A DNA stretch of 64,000 bases from Cannabis sativa (taxonomy: Eukaryota; Streptophyta; Magnoliopsida; Rosales; Cannabaceae). The notes below the pieces were generated by a model. It was not told the DNA's origin, searched no databases, and saw only the letters and a list, made by a program, of their open reading frames with translations. Below, in pieces: positions 10,916 through 21,400 of this stretch (positions within the stretch are counted from its first letter, which is position 1; every line of letters begins with the position of its first letter). Position numbers and translations under genes: made by a program. The stretch is taken from positions 33,537,686 through 33,601,685 of the forward strand of contig NC_083604.1 in assembly GCF_029168945.1 (NCBI RefSeq), read 5' to 3'.

Positions 10916-11200
10916 TAATTGATTTTCTTGCAAGAAATTTGGACTTTAAAACGATTATTTGTTATTTGGATGGTTTCATGTTGTATTGAGTGTTATATGA
11001 TGATTGATTGATGTTTATGAATTTTCGTGAAAAATAATTGAAATTTTGTTTATGGAATTATTTTTAATGGATAGTATGGAAAAAATTAAGCAAGTTACGT
11101 TTTTACAGAGCTCAATTTTGATTTAATTTGAATTAGTTATGATTTTTTGAAGATTCGAAAAAAAAAATAAGGTGGTTGTGCATCCTCACGCGCGCGTGGA

Positions 11201-11330
11201 ACCGAGTCAACCTCGGTCACACGCGTGTTCAGACAGGATTTTGTCTGAACAACGCACGCGAATTTCTGATGACACCCCATTCCGCGCGCGGATATGCTGC
11301 CAGCTCCCCTGTCTGCCGAGTTTTCTCGGC
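11201..11330 (+). other. Hairpins in Copia-C leader island
   Basis: Three inverted repeats: ACCGAG/CTCGGT (11201-11206 and 11212-11217), GTTCAGACA/TGTCTGAAC (11227-11235 and 11242-11250, 9 perfect pairs), and GCCGAG/CTCGGC around a TTTT loop (11315-11330). Confidence 0.6.
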
Positions 11331-13038
11331 CAGTCCCTTCATGTGCGCGCGCGGACGTTGCTTACCGTCCGTACAGCTCACAATTTTTTTCGTTTTTTTT
11401 CGTTTTTTCATGCTTTTTCATGGATTTAAGTTCTAATTTTTTTGTGTAGTTTTGTATTTATATATTTGCTATTCCTAATTCAATTCTAATTATCATAATT
11501 AATTTATTTAATATTTTTTATTTTAATTAATGATATTAGTGAAATTTGAATTTGAAATTAGTAAATATCTATCTTTTTGCTTAATTATCTATCTTATTTT
11601 TAAATTTGATTATATCTTATCTTATTTTTAAATTTAAGGTCAGATATTAAATTTGTTAAATTAATTTTTTTAAAAAATATTTTGACCTTATTTAAATTTA
11701 AAATAAGATAACTATAATCATGTAATTTTAAATAGATGTAAGATATTTTGCTAACTTTTAAATTTTGTTATTTTATTTATTTATATTAAATTTAAAATCT
11801 GAAAAAGATATTTCATTTATCTTTTTTATTTTATTTAATTTTTATTTATAAAATAACATTTAATTTTTTAAAAGTAGTTATCAAATTTTGAAATGATATT
11901 TAGGTTAGTTGAAACCTAATTTTTCAAAATTGTAGGTTTAATTTTTAAATAATTTCGAAATTAAATATAATTTTTTTTTTCGAAAAATGTTTTTTTTTTC
12001 GAAAAATTAAATATTAATATTTATTTATTATTTTATTATTTTATTTTCGAAATTTAATTATTTAAAATTAAATAAATCCTACTTCCAACTATCCAGCCAA
12101 CCTCGTTGCAGGAGTATGTGGTCTTAGCTTGTGTGTAAGTTTTCAAAACCTATTATTACTTGATTGCAAATAGCCATGGTTACCTTTTTGCCAGATCTAA
12201 TGATCTGATGGCTCCCTTGGTCAAGATAATAATTTGTAACAGGTAAATTTTACAATCTTCTTTCATCTGTGTATAACCTAGCAACATGATAGGATCCATC
12301 CAAGTGTGTACTTGTGTGAGCCTATATGTTGATTTTTATTATATATAGATGCATATAGGTTGTTGCTAAATAAAATGTCACACCTTGATAGATTTTATTT
12401 AGGTCCATTTAGTTATTGGACCTATTCAATTAATAACAGTTATTTATTTTAAGTTTAAATTCCTCTCTTTTGGGCCTTGTGTGAGAGTTGGGAGCCATAG
12501 AAGTGGGTATGACATACTAAACCCAGCACCCCCTCACATGAACTACCCCAATTGTGAAGGCCCATTTGCTTGATTTGAATAACTGTACTAGGTTAATTAT
12601 ATTAGTTTGACCTAATAAAATTGAATTAGCAACATAATTAACTTTTAAAATATATGAATTTTTTTTTTCATTTTAATATTTTAAAGTTAATTTTAAGAAA
12701 AACACCTTTAGTTTTAGATATTTTTTCTAGACAAAACTATTTGTATTTTTCTTGTATTTAAATAAATATAGAATTATAACCATCTAGATTCTTTCTGAAG
12801 CTTAATTTAAAGTTTTCATTAAATATTCATATTTAAGCTGATATTTAGTTATCTATAACTAATCAACTTAAATCTGAATATCTTTTGAATTTCAAATCTC
12901 AAAATTAAGTTGAGAAATTTTAGGCATTGGTTATTAAGATTCTTTAGATATTTTTTAAGTTAATATCTTTTCGAATATTAACTTAAAATGGAATATTTTT
13001 GATATTTTTTAAGTTAATATCTTTTCGAATATTAACTT

Positions 13039-13960
13039 TGTTGACCGAGGTTTTCGACAACTAATTAAATATGATTATAATATTGAGCTGTAAGAAAGTG
13101 GGAGAAGAATTTTTACGTGGTTGGGGCGTTCACGAGCCTTAGTCCACGAGTCTTTGTTATTAATGGATGTATTTAATACAGATTCTACACTTGAGAGAAT
13201 GTTACCCTTATAAATACAGAGAATGTTCTTGGTGAGTATTTACTCTTCTTGCTTATATGCAGCCCAAGATTCTCGATCCCATTTAATGAGCTTTGAGGGG
13301 GTATTTATAGTGTTTTTGGTGGGGTAATCCCTAGAATTGTTCTTACAAATATATCTGTAAGTATCCATAAAGTTGGGTATTCCCAATGAATATACCATGA
13401 GTAATGCATGGTCGAATCCCTAGGTGCTGTAGGGTTTTTATGAGGAATGTCCTTTTTGCCTTGTGATTGATGTGACTCTTCGCAGAGTAGCCGTCGCTAG
13501 ACTTAAATGATCATTACTGTGGCGCTGCTGGTTGGAGGTTGTGCCGTCAGACTTTATTGCGTGTTGCAGTCCCAACACGCTTCCTCCCATGCGGCATTAA
13601 ATGCGACTTGATTGCTCAAGAGAAGCCTGACACCTCACGGAGAGGCTTTATGTTATGCGAGCTTCCGGGAGCATCTTGCACTCCGGGTGCCTCCTCCGGG
13701 ACCTATGCCCAGGGTGCTTCCTTGTGGCATACAAGGACTTAGTAAATATTTATAAGTTATCTGATCCACGTGTCCCTGTTCGATTGGTCCACGTATATTG
13801 GGTAAAATCAGGGGCAACATTTACCCCCCAAGCCTTGTTTACTTGAAAAATAAACCAAGGCTTGTTCAGGTGCCTCCGGTTGACTCCTCGGTTCCCTGGC
13901 TTAAGCTTAGAGCGCGTGGGGGCGTATTTAATGATGGCACTTAATGTATCGATTCGCTTT
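13039..13960 (-). repeat. Ty3-C 3' LTR
   Basis: Matches 24483-25404 without obvious gaps. On the minus strand it ends GGTCAACA, like Ty3-A and Ty3-B. A minus-strand TATAAATA lies at 13302-13309. The outer-right edge is blurred by a 99-bp tandem duplication (13869-14075). Confidence 0.9.
13302..13309 (-). promoter_or_regulatory. TATA-like box in Ty3-C 3' LTR
   Basis: TATAAATA on the minus strand. The equivalent place in the 5' LTR (around 24746-24753) reads TACAAATA. The start site is not known, and a second AT-rich box (13209-13216) reads TATAAATA on the plus strand. Confidence 0.4.
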
Positions 13961-14075
13961 TTGCAGAGGTGTCTCCGGCCGACTCCTCGGTTTCCCGGCG
14001 CGAGCTTGGAGCGCGTGAGGGTGCGTCTAATGATGGCATTAAATGCAGCGATTCGCTTTTTGCAGAGGTCGATTC
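13869..14075. repeat. 99-bp tandem duplication at the LTR edge
   Basis: Units start at 13869 and 13968 (GGTGCCTCC / GGTGTCTCC), with a partial third at 14067. Each full unit ends ATTCGCTTTTTGCAGA. Unit 1 contains the outer end of the 3' LTR; unit 2 lies in the region upstream of the antisense-gene promoter. The 5' LTR has only one unit. Confidence 0.8.
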
Positions 14076-14250
14076 GTTTCATCCCCATTGATTGATGCGG
14101 CGCATTAATGGTGTCAGACGGATACTCAAACGTTTCAACCGCCTTTATTGCAAATCAATCTTGCCCGTTGATCTTTGGGTATTTGAATCGTGCGTTTCCC
14201 ACACCGTTCGATTGGTAGGTGGTGACGCCTGTTCCTCGTGCACTTTTGCC

Positions 14251-14258
14251 TATAAAAG
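14251..14258 (+). promoter_or_regulatory. TATA box of the Ty3-C antisense gene
   Basis: TATAAAAG in the setting TTTTGCCTATAAAAGCC, followed by a pyrimidine-rich leader (14270-14450), a canonical intron and the ATG at 14926. It points opposite to gag-pol. Confidence 0.65.
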
Positions 14259-14454
14259 CCACCATCTTTCCTTCATTTCGGTTACTTTCCATTCCTTGCC
14301 ATTTTTGCTCGAATTTCCCAGAGAGAAAATTCTCAAAACCAGCACGAAGCTTTTGAACACTTTGCCATTTTTCCCAGTTCTTCCTTGCTTGCTGCTATCA
14401 GTCCTTCTCGTCTTTACTCGACTCAAATCAGGACCCCCAGTTCAACACTTCACT

Positions 14455-14917
14455 GTAAGTTTCTTGCATCCTTTGGTAATGACATGCTTTTTACTTGCTC
14501 TGTTTGTTTTTTTTTCTGGGTTCGAATTTTGAGATTTCTGGGTATGCAAGTGTTTAGGTTCTTCATGTATCCTGTTTTGTGTTTACTGCTTTAGTTGTAG
14601 GATCGCCATTATCATGCCTCTGTTATTATTGGGCATTTTTCGTTGAAGAAGACCATACGTTCTTCGTTCAATGGATGTTTAGGGCATAGTATAGGGTCTT
14701 TTTCTTTTCTGTTCCCCTTATTGTGTAAAACCACCTTCTGCGATTTTACTGCACCCGACACTTGTTCAGGGAATCTTTCTAGGGTTTCCCGTGTGACACG
14801 TGTCCGGAGGGGGCCTCTTTCCAGCGGTTAGGGGACCCCCATTCCCTTTTTCTTGACTTAGGGTTTGGTATGGGGCCTAACTGCTGGAATTTTCTCTTTC
14901 TCTTTTGTTTTTCACAG
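14455..14917 (+). other. Leader intron of the antisense gene
   Basis: The donor is ACT/GTAAGT at 14455 and the acceptor TTTTTCACAG ends at 14917 after a T-rich tract. The ATG follows nine bases later. The predicted length is 463 nt. It is inferred from splice-site consensus and from the lack of a conserved reading frame. Confidence 0.55.
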
Positions 14918-14925
14918 AATAGAAA

Positions 14926-17900
14926 ATGTCTGCCTCTGGTTCGAAGTCCTCGAAGAAGAGCGGGAAACGCATGGCTACTTTGGAGGAGGTTTCCCTGGGA
15001 CCCGTTGCCCAAGAGGGGTATAAGTCCCGAGCAACCGGGTGGGAAGCGGCTGGAGAATATTGTGGAGGTTGCGGGGATCAAGCCTTCCACCTCGGGAACC
15101 TATCACCGGCCACCTCGCGACTCGGAGACGCCTAACCATAATTACGGCGGCTTCGGAGTCTGGAGCCAGACGCACCTGATGGCCGGTGCGATGCTCCCAC
15201 TTCAAGACTACTTTATTAATTTTCTTGTTTTTGTCGGCCTTGCGCCATACCAACTCATTCCTCAAGCTGATCGCCTGCTCTCAGGCTTATTTATTTTTTA
15301 TGCCGCCCGCGGATGGGGATCTCCCCGCCCGGCGGAAATTTTGTATTTTTATGAACTTGTATCCGTCCCCAAGAAAGGGGACAAACTTAAGGACAATTTC
15401 TACGGGTTCCGGATCCATCCCGCTAACGAAGGGGTGGTTCCATATAATAGGCAGACTCACGTCAAGGAGTATCGCCATCGCTTTTTCTTTTCCTCCGGGT
15501 TCAGGGCAGTGGATCACCCGGAGCTCCTTACTGAGTTGGTGAGGATCCCACCCTATCAGCGGACGGCCCCTACACAGACCTTCCTCCGGAGGGCCCAGGC
15601 CTTTGCTTCCTACGACCGAGCCGACCTCAATGTCTGAGGTTTGGTCATCACGGAAAACTGCAGGACGGCCAAACTTATCCTTCCGCATCAATCCGTGGAG
15701 GACTTTAACCTCTCACGGGTCATCTGTCCCAATGTAAGGGCGCCGGTCGCGGAGAAGACCTTTCGGGACGAGATTATCGCCACGGGAGAGAAAAAATACC
15801 AAGACTATCTCTACCGGAAGGCCCAGGAGAAGGCATACTCTCAGGCCCAGGCGGCCTCTGGGAGGGGACTTCGCGTGGGGAGTTCGGTGGTAAGAAGAAG
15901 CCAGGCGATTGCCGGGAAGTCCGAGGCTAAATTTTTTGACAAGATTCTTCAAGAAGAGATTGGGGATCGTCCCGCCGGGAGGCCCCTCCGCATTGAGGAT
16001 TCTTCGGAGAGAAAAGCCCCCAGGCCACAGCCTTCGGTTCCAGAGCCAAACTCAGGGGCTCCTGGTGCCAGCACCTCCGGTGCCGGCGGTAAGTCTCCTT
16101 TGATAATTTGTTATGTTCTTTCCGTTGGCGAATACGCCAGTCGTAGGCCTGTAGGGTTCGACGAGCGTCTTCATAGGTTTAGGATGCCATCGACCCGGTG
16201 GGGGGATCGTTTGAAGGAATTTTACTTTTCAAACTTAGGAGATTTTCTGGGTCGGTCCCGGATGGGCTCTGGCCCTCCGGAACCTATTCCCTTAAGTCCT
16301 TTACATTACGTCCGGTGGTTCCGGCCTTCGGACAGCTATCTCGGAGATGATGCTGCCAGCATTAAAGTTCAGGACTTTGCTAGGGCCGAATTAGGAAGTC
16401 TGGGTAGGAGTAGCTTATTTGCTGTATCTTGTGTAAGTGGTTTCCCACGGATATCTAACACTTGCCTATTTTTGTAACACAGGTGTCTCCATGGATGCCA
16501 TCCTAGAACAGCTTGCCGGAGTTCACACTCCCGTGGCTCCTCCGGCCTTCACCTCTTCCCCGATAGCCCCATCCCTGAAGGTCTCTTCCAGCGCTCCCCC
16601 TGACACTATTGATTTAGTGGACGACGAGGAGGTGCTTCCGGGAGAAGGCCAAGGAAAGCAATGGGGCTTCTCTGAGGAAGTCGCCGAGGGTGCGGGAGAG
16701 CTCCGGGCTCCTCCGGAGGAAGCTGAAGAAGGTGAAGAGGAGCCTGAGGTGGCTCTGATTCGCAAGCGTAAGGGCAAGATGATTGCCCAGGACGAGCCCA
16801 AGCGGCCTCGGAGAGCTGACACTCCTGCCCATGGTCTTGACGGCGGGGTCTCCCCCATGGAAGAACATCCTGCTCCTCCCAACATCGTGCTGACTCCGGT
16901 CCCTGGCGATGAGGTGAGGCAAGAGCTCCGGATAGCCAAGCATAACTATGCCATGGACGAGTACTCCCGGCGGTATGCCGAGGTGGAAGCCCTTAGGAGG
17001 GTTTTGCGGGTTGAGGTACAGAAGAGTATCAACAACCCGGAGTACCAGGATCCGTGGGACCTTAACTTGGACCCCCTGTCGGACTGGTTCCGTCGCTTCC
17101 TGGGGCCCACCTTGGCTCCCTTCGCCGCGGAGATGACTGGCGAGTTTGCTTCTCAGCTTACCCGGTGCGCGCCTAAGCGGTTTGCAACCTGCGCCTCCCT
17201 TAACTCTATCTTCCAGGTCCAGGACCTCAGTCACTCCCTCACCGTGGTAAGTACTTTGCAATTTTGCTTTTCCTTTCATTTTTCTTCTTGGGAATTCTTT
17301 CTCACACTTGTGTTATTGTTCAGCTTGCTGCTGAGGCTGACCGCCTCTCCAAGAACATCATTAATCACGACTTCGTTCTGTCTGACTTTGGGGACATGAA
17401 CGACGTCAGGAAGGTCCTTCAGGACCTTACTGCGGAGAGGCAGCTCTACCAGGAGGCTGCTGAGTGCCGGGAGGCGGCTGCCAAGGCCAATGAGGAGGAG
17501 GCCAAAGGGAGGGAGGCTCAAGCGGAGGCCATGATCCGGGACGAGGCCCAACGGAGGGACAGGCTGGAGGCCCAGCATCAGGAGGAGCTAAGGGCGCAAA
17601 GTGAGGCTGCTGATAAGGCCAAGCGGGAACTCCGGGAGGCCAGGGAGGCTTTGGACGAGATGGTTGCCAAGGTGAGATCCTTAGAGGAAACTCACCAGGC
17701 GAACTTAGAGTCCAAGGCCGCTCTAGCCGCGGAGCTGAAGGAGCTCAGGGACTTCAAGGAGCCATCCATCAAGAAGGCAAAAAGAGCCGAGCTCCTTTCT
17801 CCTATTTCCTACGCCCGGTGCCCGAAGCGCTTCGATGATGGGGTCTACATGGCTTGCTCTACCAACGACCAAAATATCAAGCTTACCTTCTATCCCAAAC

Positions 17901-17998
17901 CTGAGGAAATGATTGCCAAATTCCGGGAGAAGAAGAAGAAGCTTGATGCCATGGTAGAAGCACGTATCGGACCTCGCCTTCCTCCGCGCATTGACTGA
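14926..17998 (+). pseudogene. Spliced antisense gene of Ty3-C ('putative gypsy type transposon' protein)
   Basis: Start MSASGSKSSKKSGKR at 14926. The conserved domain (GGFGVWSQTHLMAG, then LFIFYAARGWGSP) runs in a second frame from about 15050, so a frameshift lies near 15020-15070; an in-frame TGA stands at 15635. Exon 1 ends at 16088, before GTAAGT. An intron 16089-16482 (acceptor AACACAG) joins phase 1 to phase 1 at VSMDAILEQ. Exon 2 (to 17246) has an acidic TIDLVDDEE stretch and basic clusters (RKRKGK, PKRPRR) that may be nuclear signals. An intron 17247-17323 (GTAAGT...TTCAG) joins phase 0 to phase 0. Exon 3 is a long coiled coil rich in A, E, K and R, ending in TGA at 17996. It resembles Pfam 'Transposase_28', found as an extra ORF in Tat retrotransposons. 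Its role is unknown; it is not a proven transposase. Confidence 0.8.
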
Positions 17999-18478
17999 GC
18001 TGCTTTGTGATTGACCCAGTATAACCAAGATTCCACCGGCTTCTTTTATCATTCTCTTTTTTTTTTGTACATATTTGCTGCTGCCTTGGAACTATATATA
18101 TAGGTAGCAGTTTTTATTCGAAGGGGAGACAATATTTTTTAAGGCCTATCCCCGGGCCGTTTATATATGACCTGCCCTCTGGGTCAGGATATTTTATATG
18201 CGATCTTTCTTTTGCCACATATTTCTCTTTTTAACCTGTCCTTTGGATCAAGATTTTTATACTTATGCTTTTTATTTTTGCGCATACTTTTTGACTTGCC
18301 CTTTGGGTCAGGATATTTTACTTAGTTTGTTTTTCTGTCTGTCCGTGCGGTATACCCTAGTACCCCCCTGAGTGGCATAGAAACTTTGTTTTTAAGGCAC
18401 TTAGTTTTATTTAACATGTAGAGGAGGTATACATTTGGACGGTACAAACCCTTTGAACAAAGTCTAAGTTTTATTTCG
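17999..18478. other. Convergent spacer between antisense gene and pol
   Basis: 480 bp between the stop of the plus-strand gene and the stop of the minus-strand pol. It should hold both 3' ends. It contains T-rich stretches, TATATATATA near 18095, and tandem repeats from 18170. Confidence 0.7.
18170..18325. repeat. Tandem repeats in Ty3-C spacer
   Basis: About 2.5 copies of a 60-64 bp unit starting at 18170, 18234 and 18294. Each carries CCTGCCCTNTGGGTCAGGAT or a close variant. GACC and GGTC in the unit can pair. Confidence 0.8.
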
Positions 18479-21400
18479 CTACTGGTAATATCTTCTGAGG
18501 TGATCGGCATTCCAGGCTCTTGGCATGGTGGTTCCGTCCATTCTTTTTAATTTGTAAGTGCCGGAGCCGATCTCGTCCTCGATCTCATATGGTCCTTCCC
18601 AATTTGGCCCAAGTACCCCCACTCCGGGTTCCTGGGTGGTTGGGAAGACCCTTCTTAGGACCATAAATCCAATAGCGAATTTTCTGTTTTTAACCTTAGA
18701 GTTAAAATACTTGGTCACCTTCTTTTGATAAGAAGCCATCCGTATTTGAGACTCATCCCGGAGTTCTTCGACTTGATCCAAAGCTTCTTGAAGCAGTGCC
18801 TGATTCGTGGCAGGATCGTAAGTCGTCCTCCTGTGGGATGGGAATAATGTTTCTACCGGGACCATTGCTTCACAACCGTACGCCATTGAAAAAGGGGAGT
18901 GACCGGTTGTGGTTACGGGGTCGTCCGTAGGCCCATAATACCCCTTGGCAATTCTTCGTGCCAATTGTTTTTGCAGCGGCAACTTCTTCTTCAAGGTGAC
19001 CTTTAGGATTTTATTTCGCTTCCGCCCGCCGTTTGTTTGAGGCCTGGCTACCGCGGAGAAGCTCTTCACTACTCCGTGTTGGTTACAGAAGTCAGTAAAT
19101 TCCTCGCAATCAAATTGCTTTCCATTGTCAGAGACTATTTTGTGAGGCAAGCCGTATCGACATACTATGTTTTTGATAACAAAGTCCAATGCTTTCTTGG
19201 CAGTTATTGTCTTCATAGGCTCAGCCTCTGTCCATTTGGTGAAGTAGTCTACTGCTACTATTGCATACTTTACCCCTCCTTTTCCTGTTGGCAGAGACCC
19301 GATGAGATCTATTCCCCAAACCGCGAAGGGCCAGGGACTGGTCATCAGGGTGATCTCATTTGGAGGGGCTCTCGGTATGTTCGCGTACCTTTGGCACGAG
19401 TCACACTTTTGGACATAGTCTATACAATCTTTTTTCATTGTTGGCCAGAAGTACACTTGCCTCAATATTTTCTTTGAGAGGCTGGGTCCTCCCGTATGAT
19501 CTCCATAGAACCCTTCGTGGACCTCTAGCATGATTTGCCTAGCTTCAAGGTCCGATACACACCTTAAATAAGGCATGCTGAGTCCTCTCCGGTAGAGAAT
19601 TTGATCCATCATCACATAACGATGAGCCTGATACTGAATCTTTCGAGACAGTGCCCTCTCTTGGGGTAACTCACCTGTTGTTATGTATTTTATGATGGGG
19701 ACCATCCAGCTGGGTTCTTGCCCAACCGTTAGTGTGGTCTCTTTTATTTTGATGCTTGGTTCTGCCAAGCGTTCCACTGGTACTACCCCCAGCTCTTCGA
19801 TTTCGCTGTCCGAGGCTAACTTAGCCAGACAGTCCGCGTGAGCGTTCTTTTCTCGGGGGATCCTTTCTATTTTGTAGTCTGCGAACTCGTGGAGCAGTTC
19901 TCGGACTATTGTTACGTACGCGGCCATCCGCTCGCCGCGGGCTTGGTATTCTCCGGATACCTGGTTTACGACCAGTTGGGAGTCACTGTAGACTTCCACT
20001 CTTTTGGCTCCTACAGCTTTTGCCAGTTTCAGCCCTGCTATCAGGGCTTCATATTCGGCCTCATTGTTTGAAGCTGTGAAGTCAAATCGGAGGGCCGCCT
20101 GGAGTCGCAGTCCAGTTGGTGATATCATAGCCACTCCGGCTCCAGAACCGTTCTCATTAGAAGCTCCGTCTACAAATACCTTCCAGGTGGGGATTGGCGG
20201 TACCGGCGTATTTGCTGTTGCCTCGGCTTCGTTGCATTCAGTAATGAAGTCTGCCAAGGCTTGGCCTTTCATAGAAATCCGGGGGACGTAGTGCAAGTCG
20301 AATTGACTTAGCTCCATTGCCCACTTGAGGAGCCTTCCGGACGCTTCAGGCTTTTGGAGAACTTGCCGGAGCGGGTGGTTGGTCAGAATCTTGATCGGAT
20401 GGGCTTGGAAGTATGGCCTTAGCTTCCTTGACGCCATCAGTAGGCAAAATACCAGTTTTTCAATGACCGGGTATCTCGTTTCGGCCCCTATCATGCGCTT
20501 ACTGACATAGTACACGGGGTGCTGAGTTTTTTCTTCTTCCCGGACCAGAGCAGCGCTGACCGCGTGTTCGGAGATGGCCAAATAAAGGAACAAGTCTTCT
20601 CCGAGGACGGGTTTTGATAGGATAGGAGGCTTGGCCATGTTGTCTTTTAGCTTTCTGAATGCCTCCTCGCACTCATCCGACCATTCGAACTCTTGGCATT
20701 TCTTTAGCACATTGAAGAAGGGTATGCACTTGTCCGTGGACCGTGAGATAAAACGGCTCAATGCAGCTACCTTTCCGGTCAAGCTCTGCACATCTTTATG
20801 CTTCTTGGGGGATGGCATATTCAGGAGAGCCTGGAACTTTCCTGGTTTGACCCCGAAGGTGCACTTCTTTGGGTTGAGTTTCATACCGTATCTCTGGACA
20901 ACTTCAAAGCATTCTTCTAGGTCGCTTGCCATGTTGTTGCATGCTTTGGATTTGACGAGCATGTCGTCCACGTACACCTCCATGTTTCGCCCTAGGAGGC
21001 CTTTAAACATCCGGTTAACAATTCTTTGATAGGTTGCTCCGGCGTTTTTCAGTCCGAAAGGCATGACTAGGTAGCAGTATACCCCCTTATCGGTCCTGAA
21101 GCTAGTGCACTCCTGGTCTGCCGTATGCATTTTTATTTGATTGTACCTAGCATAGGCATCCATGAAGGATAACAGCTTGAATCCGGAAGTGGCGTCTACC
21201 ATTTGTTCGATCCTGGGCAGCGGGAAGCAGTCCTTTGGACAAGCTTTGTTTAGATCAGTGAAGTCTATACAAACTCGCCAAGTTCCGTTCGGCTTGGGCA
21301 CCAGGACCGGATTGGCCAGCCACTCCGGATAGTACACGTCGCGGATCATGCCGTTGGTCAAAAGCTTGTCCACCTCTTTCTCTAGAGCTTCGGCTTTCAC

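Larger units (their letters stand above)
10897..13038 (+). repeat. Copia-C leader, left part
   Basis: AT-rich and non-coding, homologous to 3340-5440 and 34570-36400. A GC-rich hairpin island lies at about 11170-11390. A splice-donor-like AACAG/GTAAAT site is at 12243. Near 12950-13038 a block of about 37 bp is present twice, and the second copy ends at the Ty3-C insertion point. Confidence 0.85.

Noticed and set aside
11172..11436. Overlapping ORFs on both strands in the Copia-C leader
   Set aside because: They come from the GC-rich hairpin island, which lacks stop codons by composition. The other copies do not preserve them.
14779..15691. Minus-strand ORFs of 96-134 codons across the antisense gene
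   Set aside because: They are complements of the conserved plus-strand domain, without their own homology.
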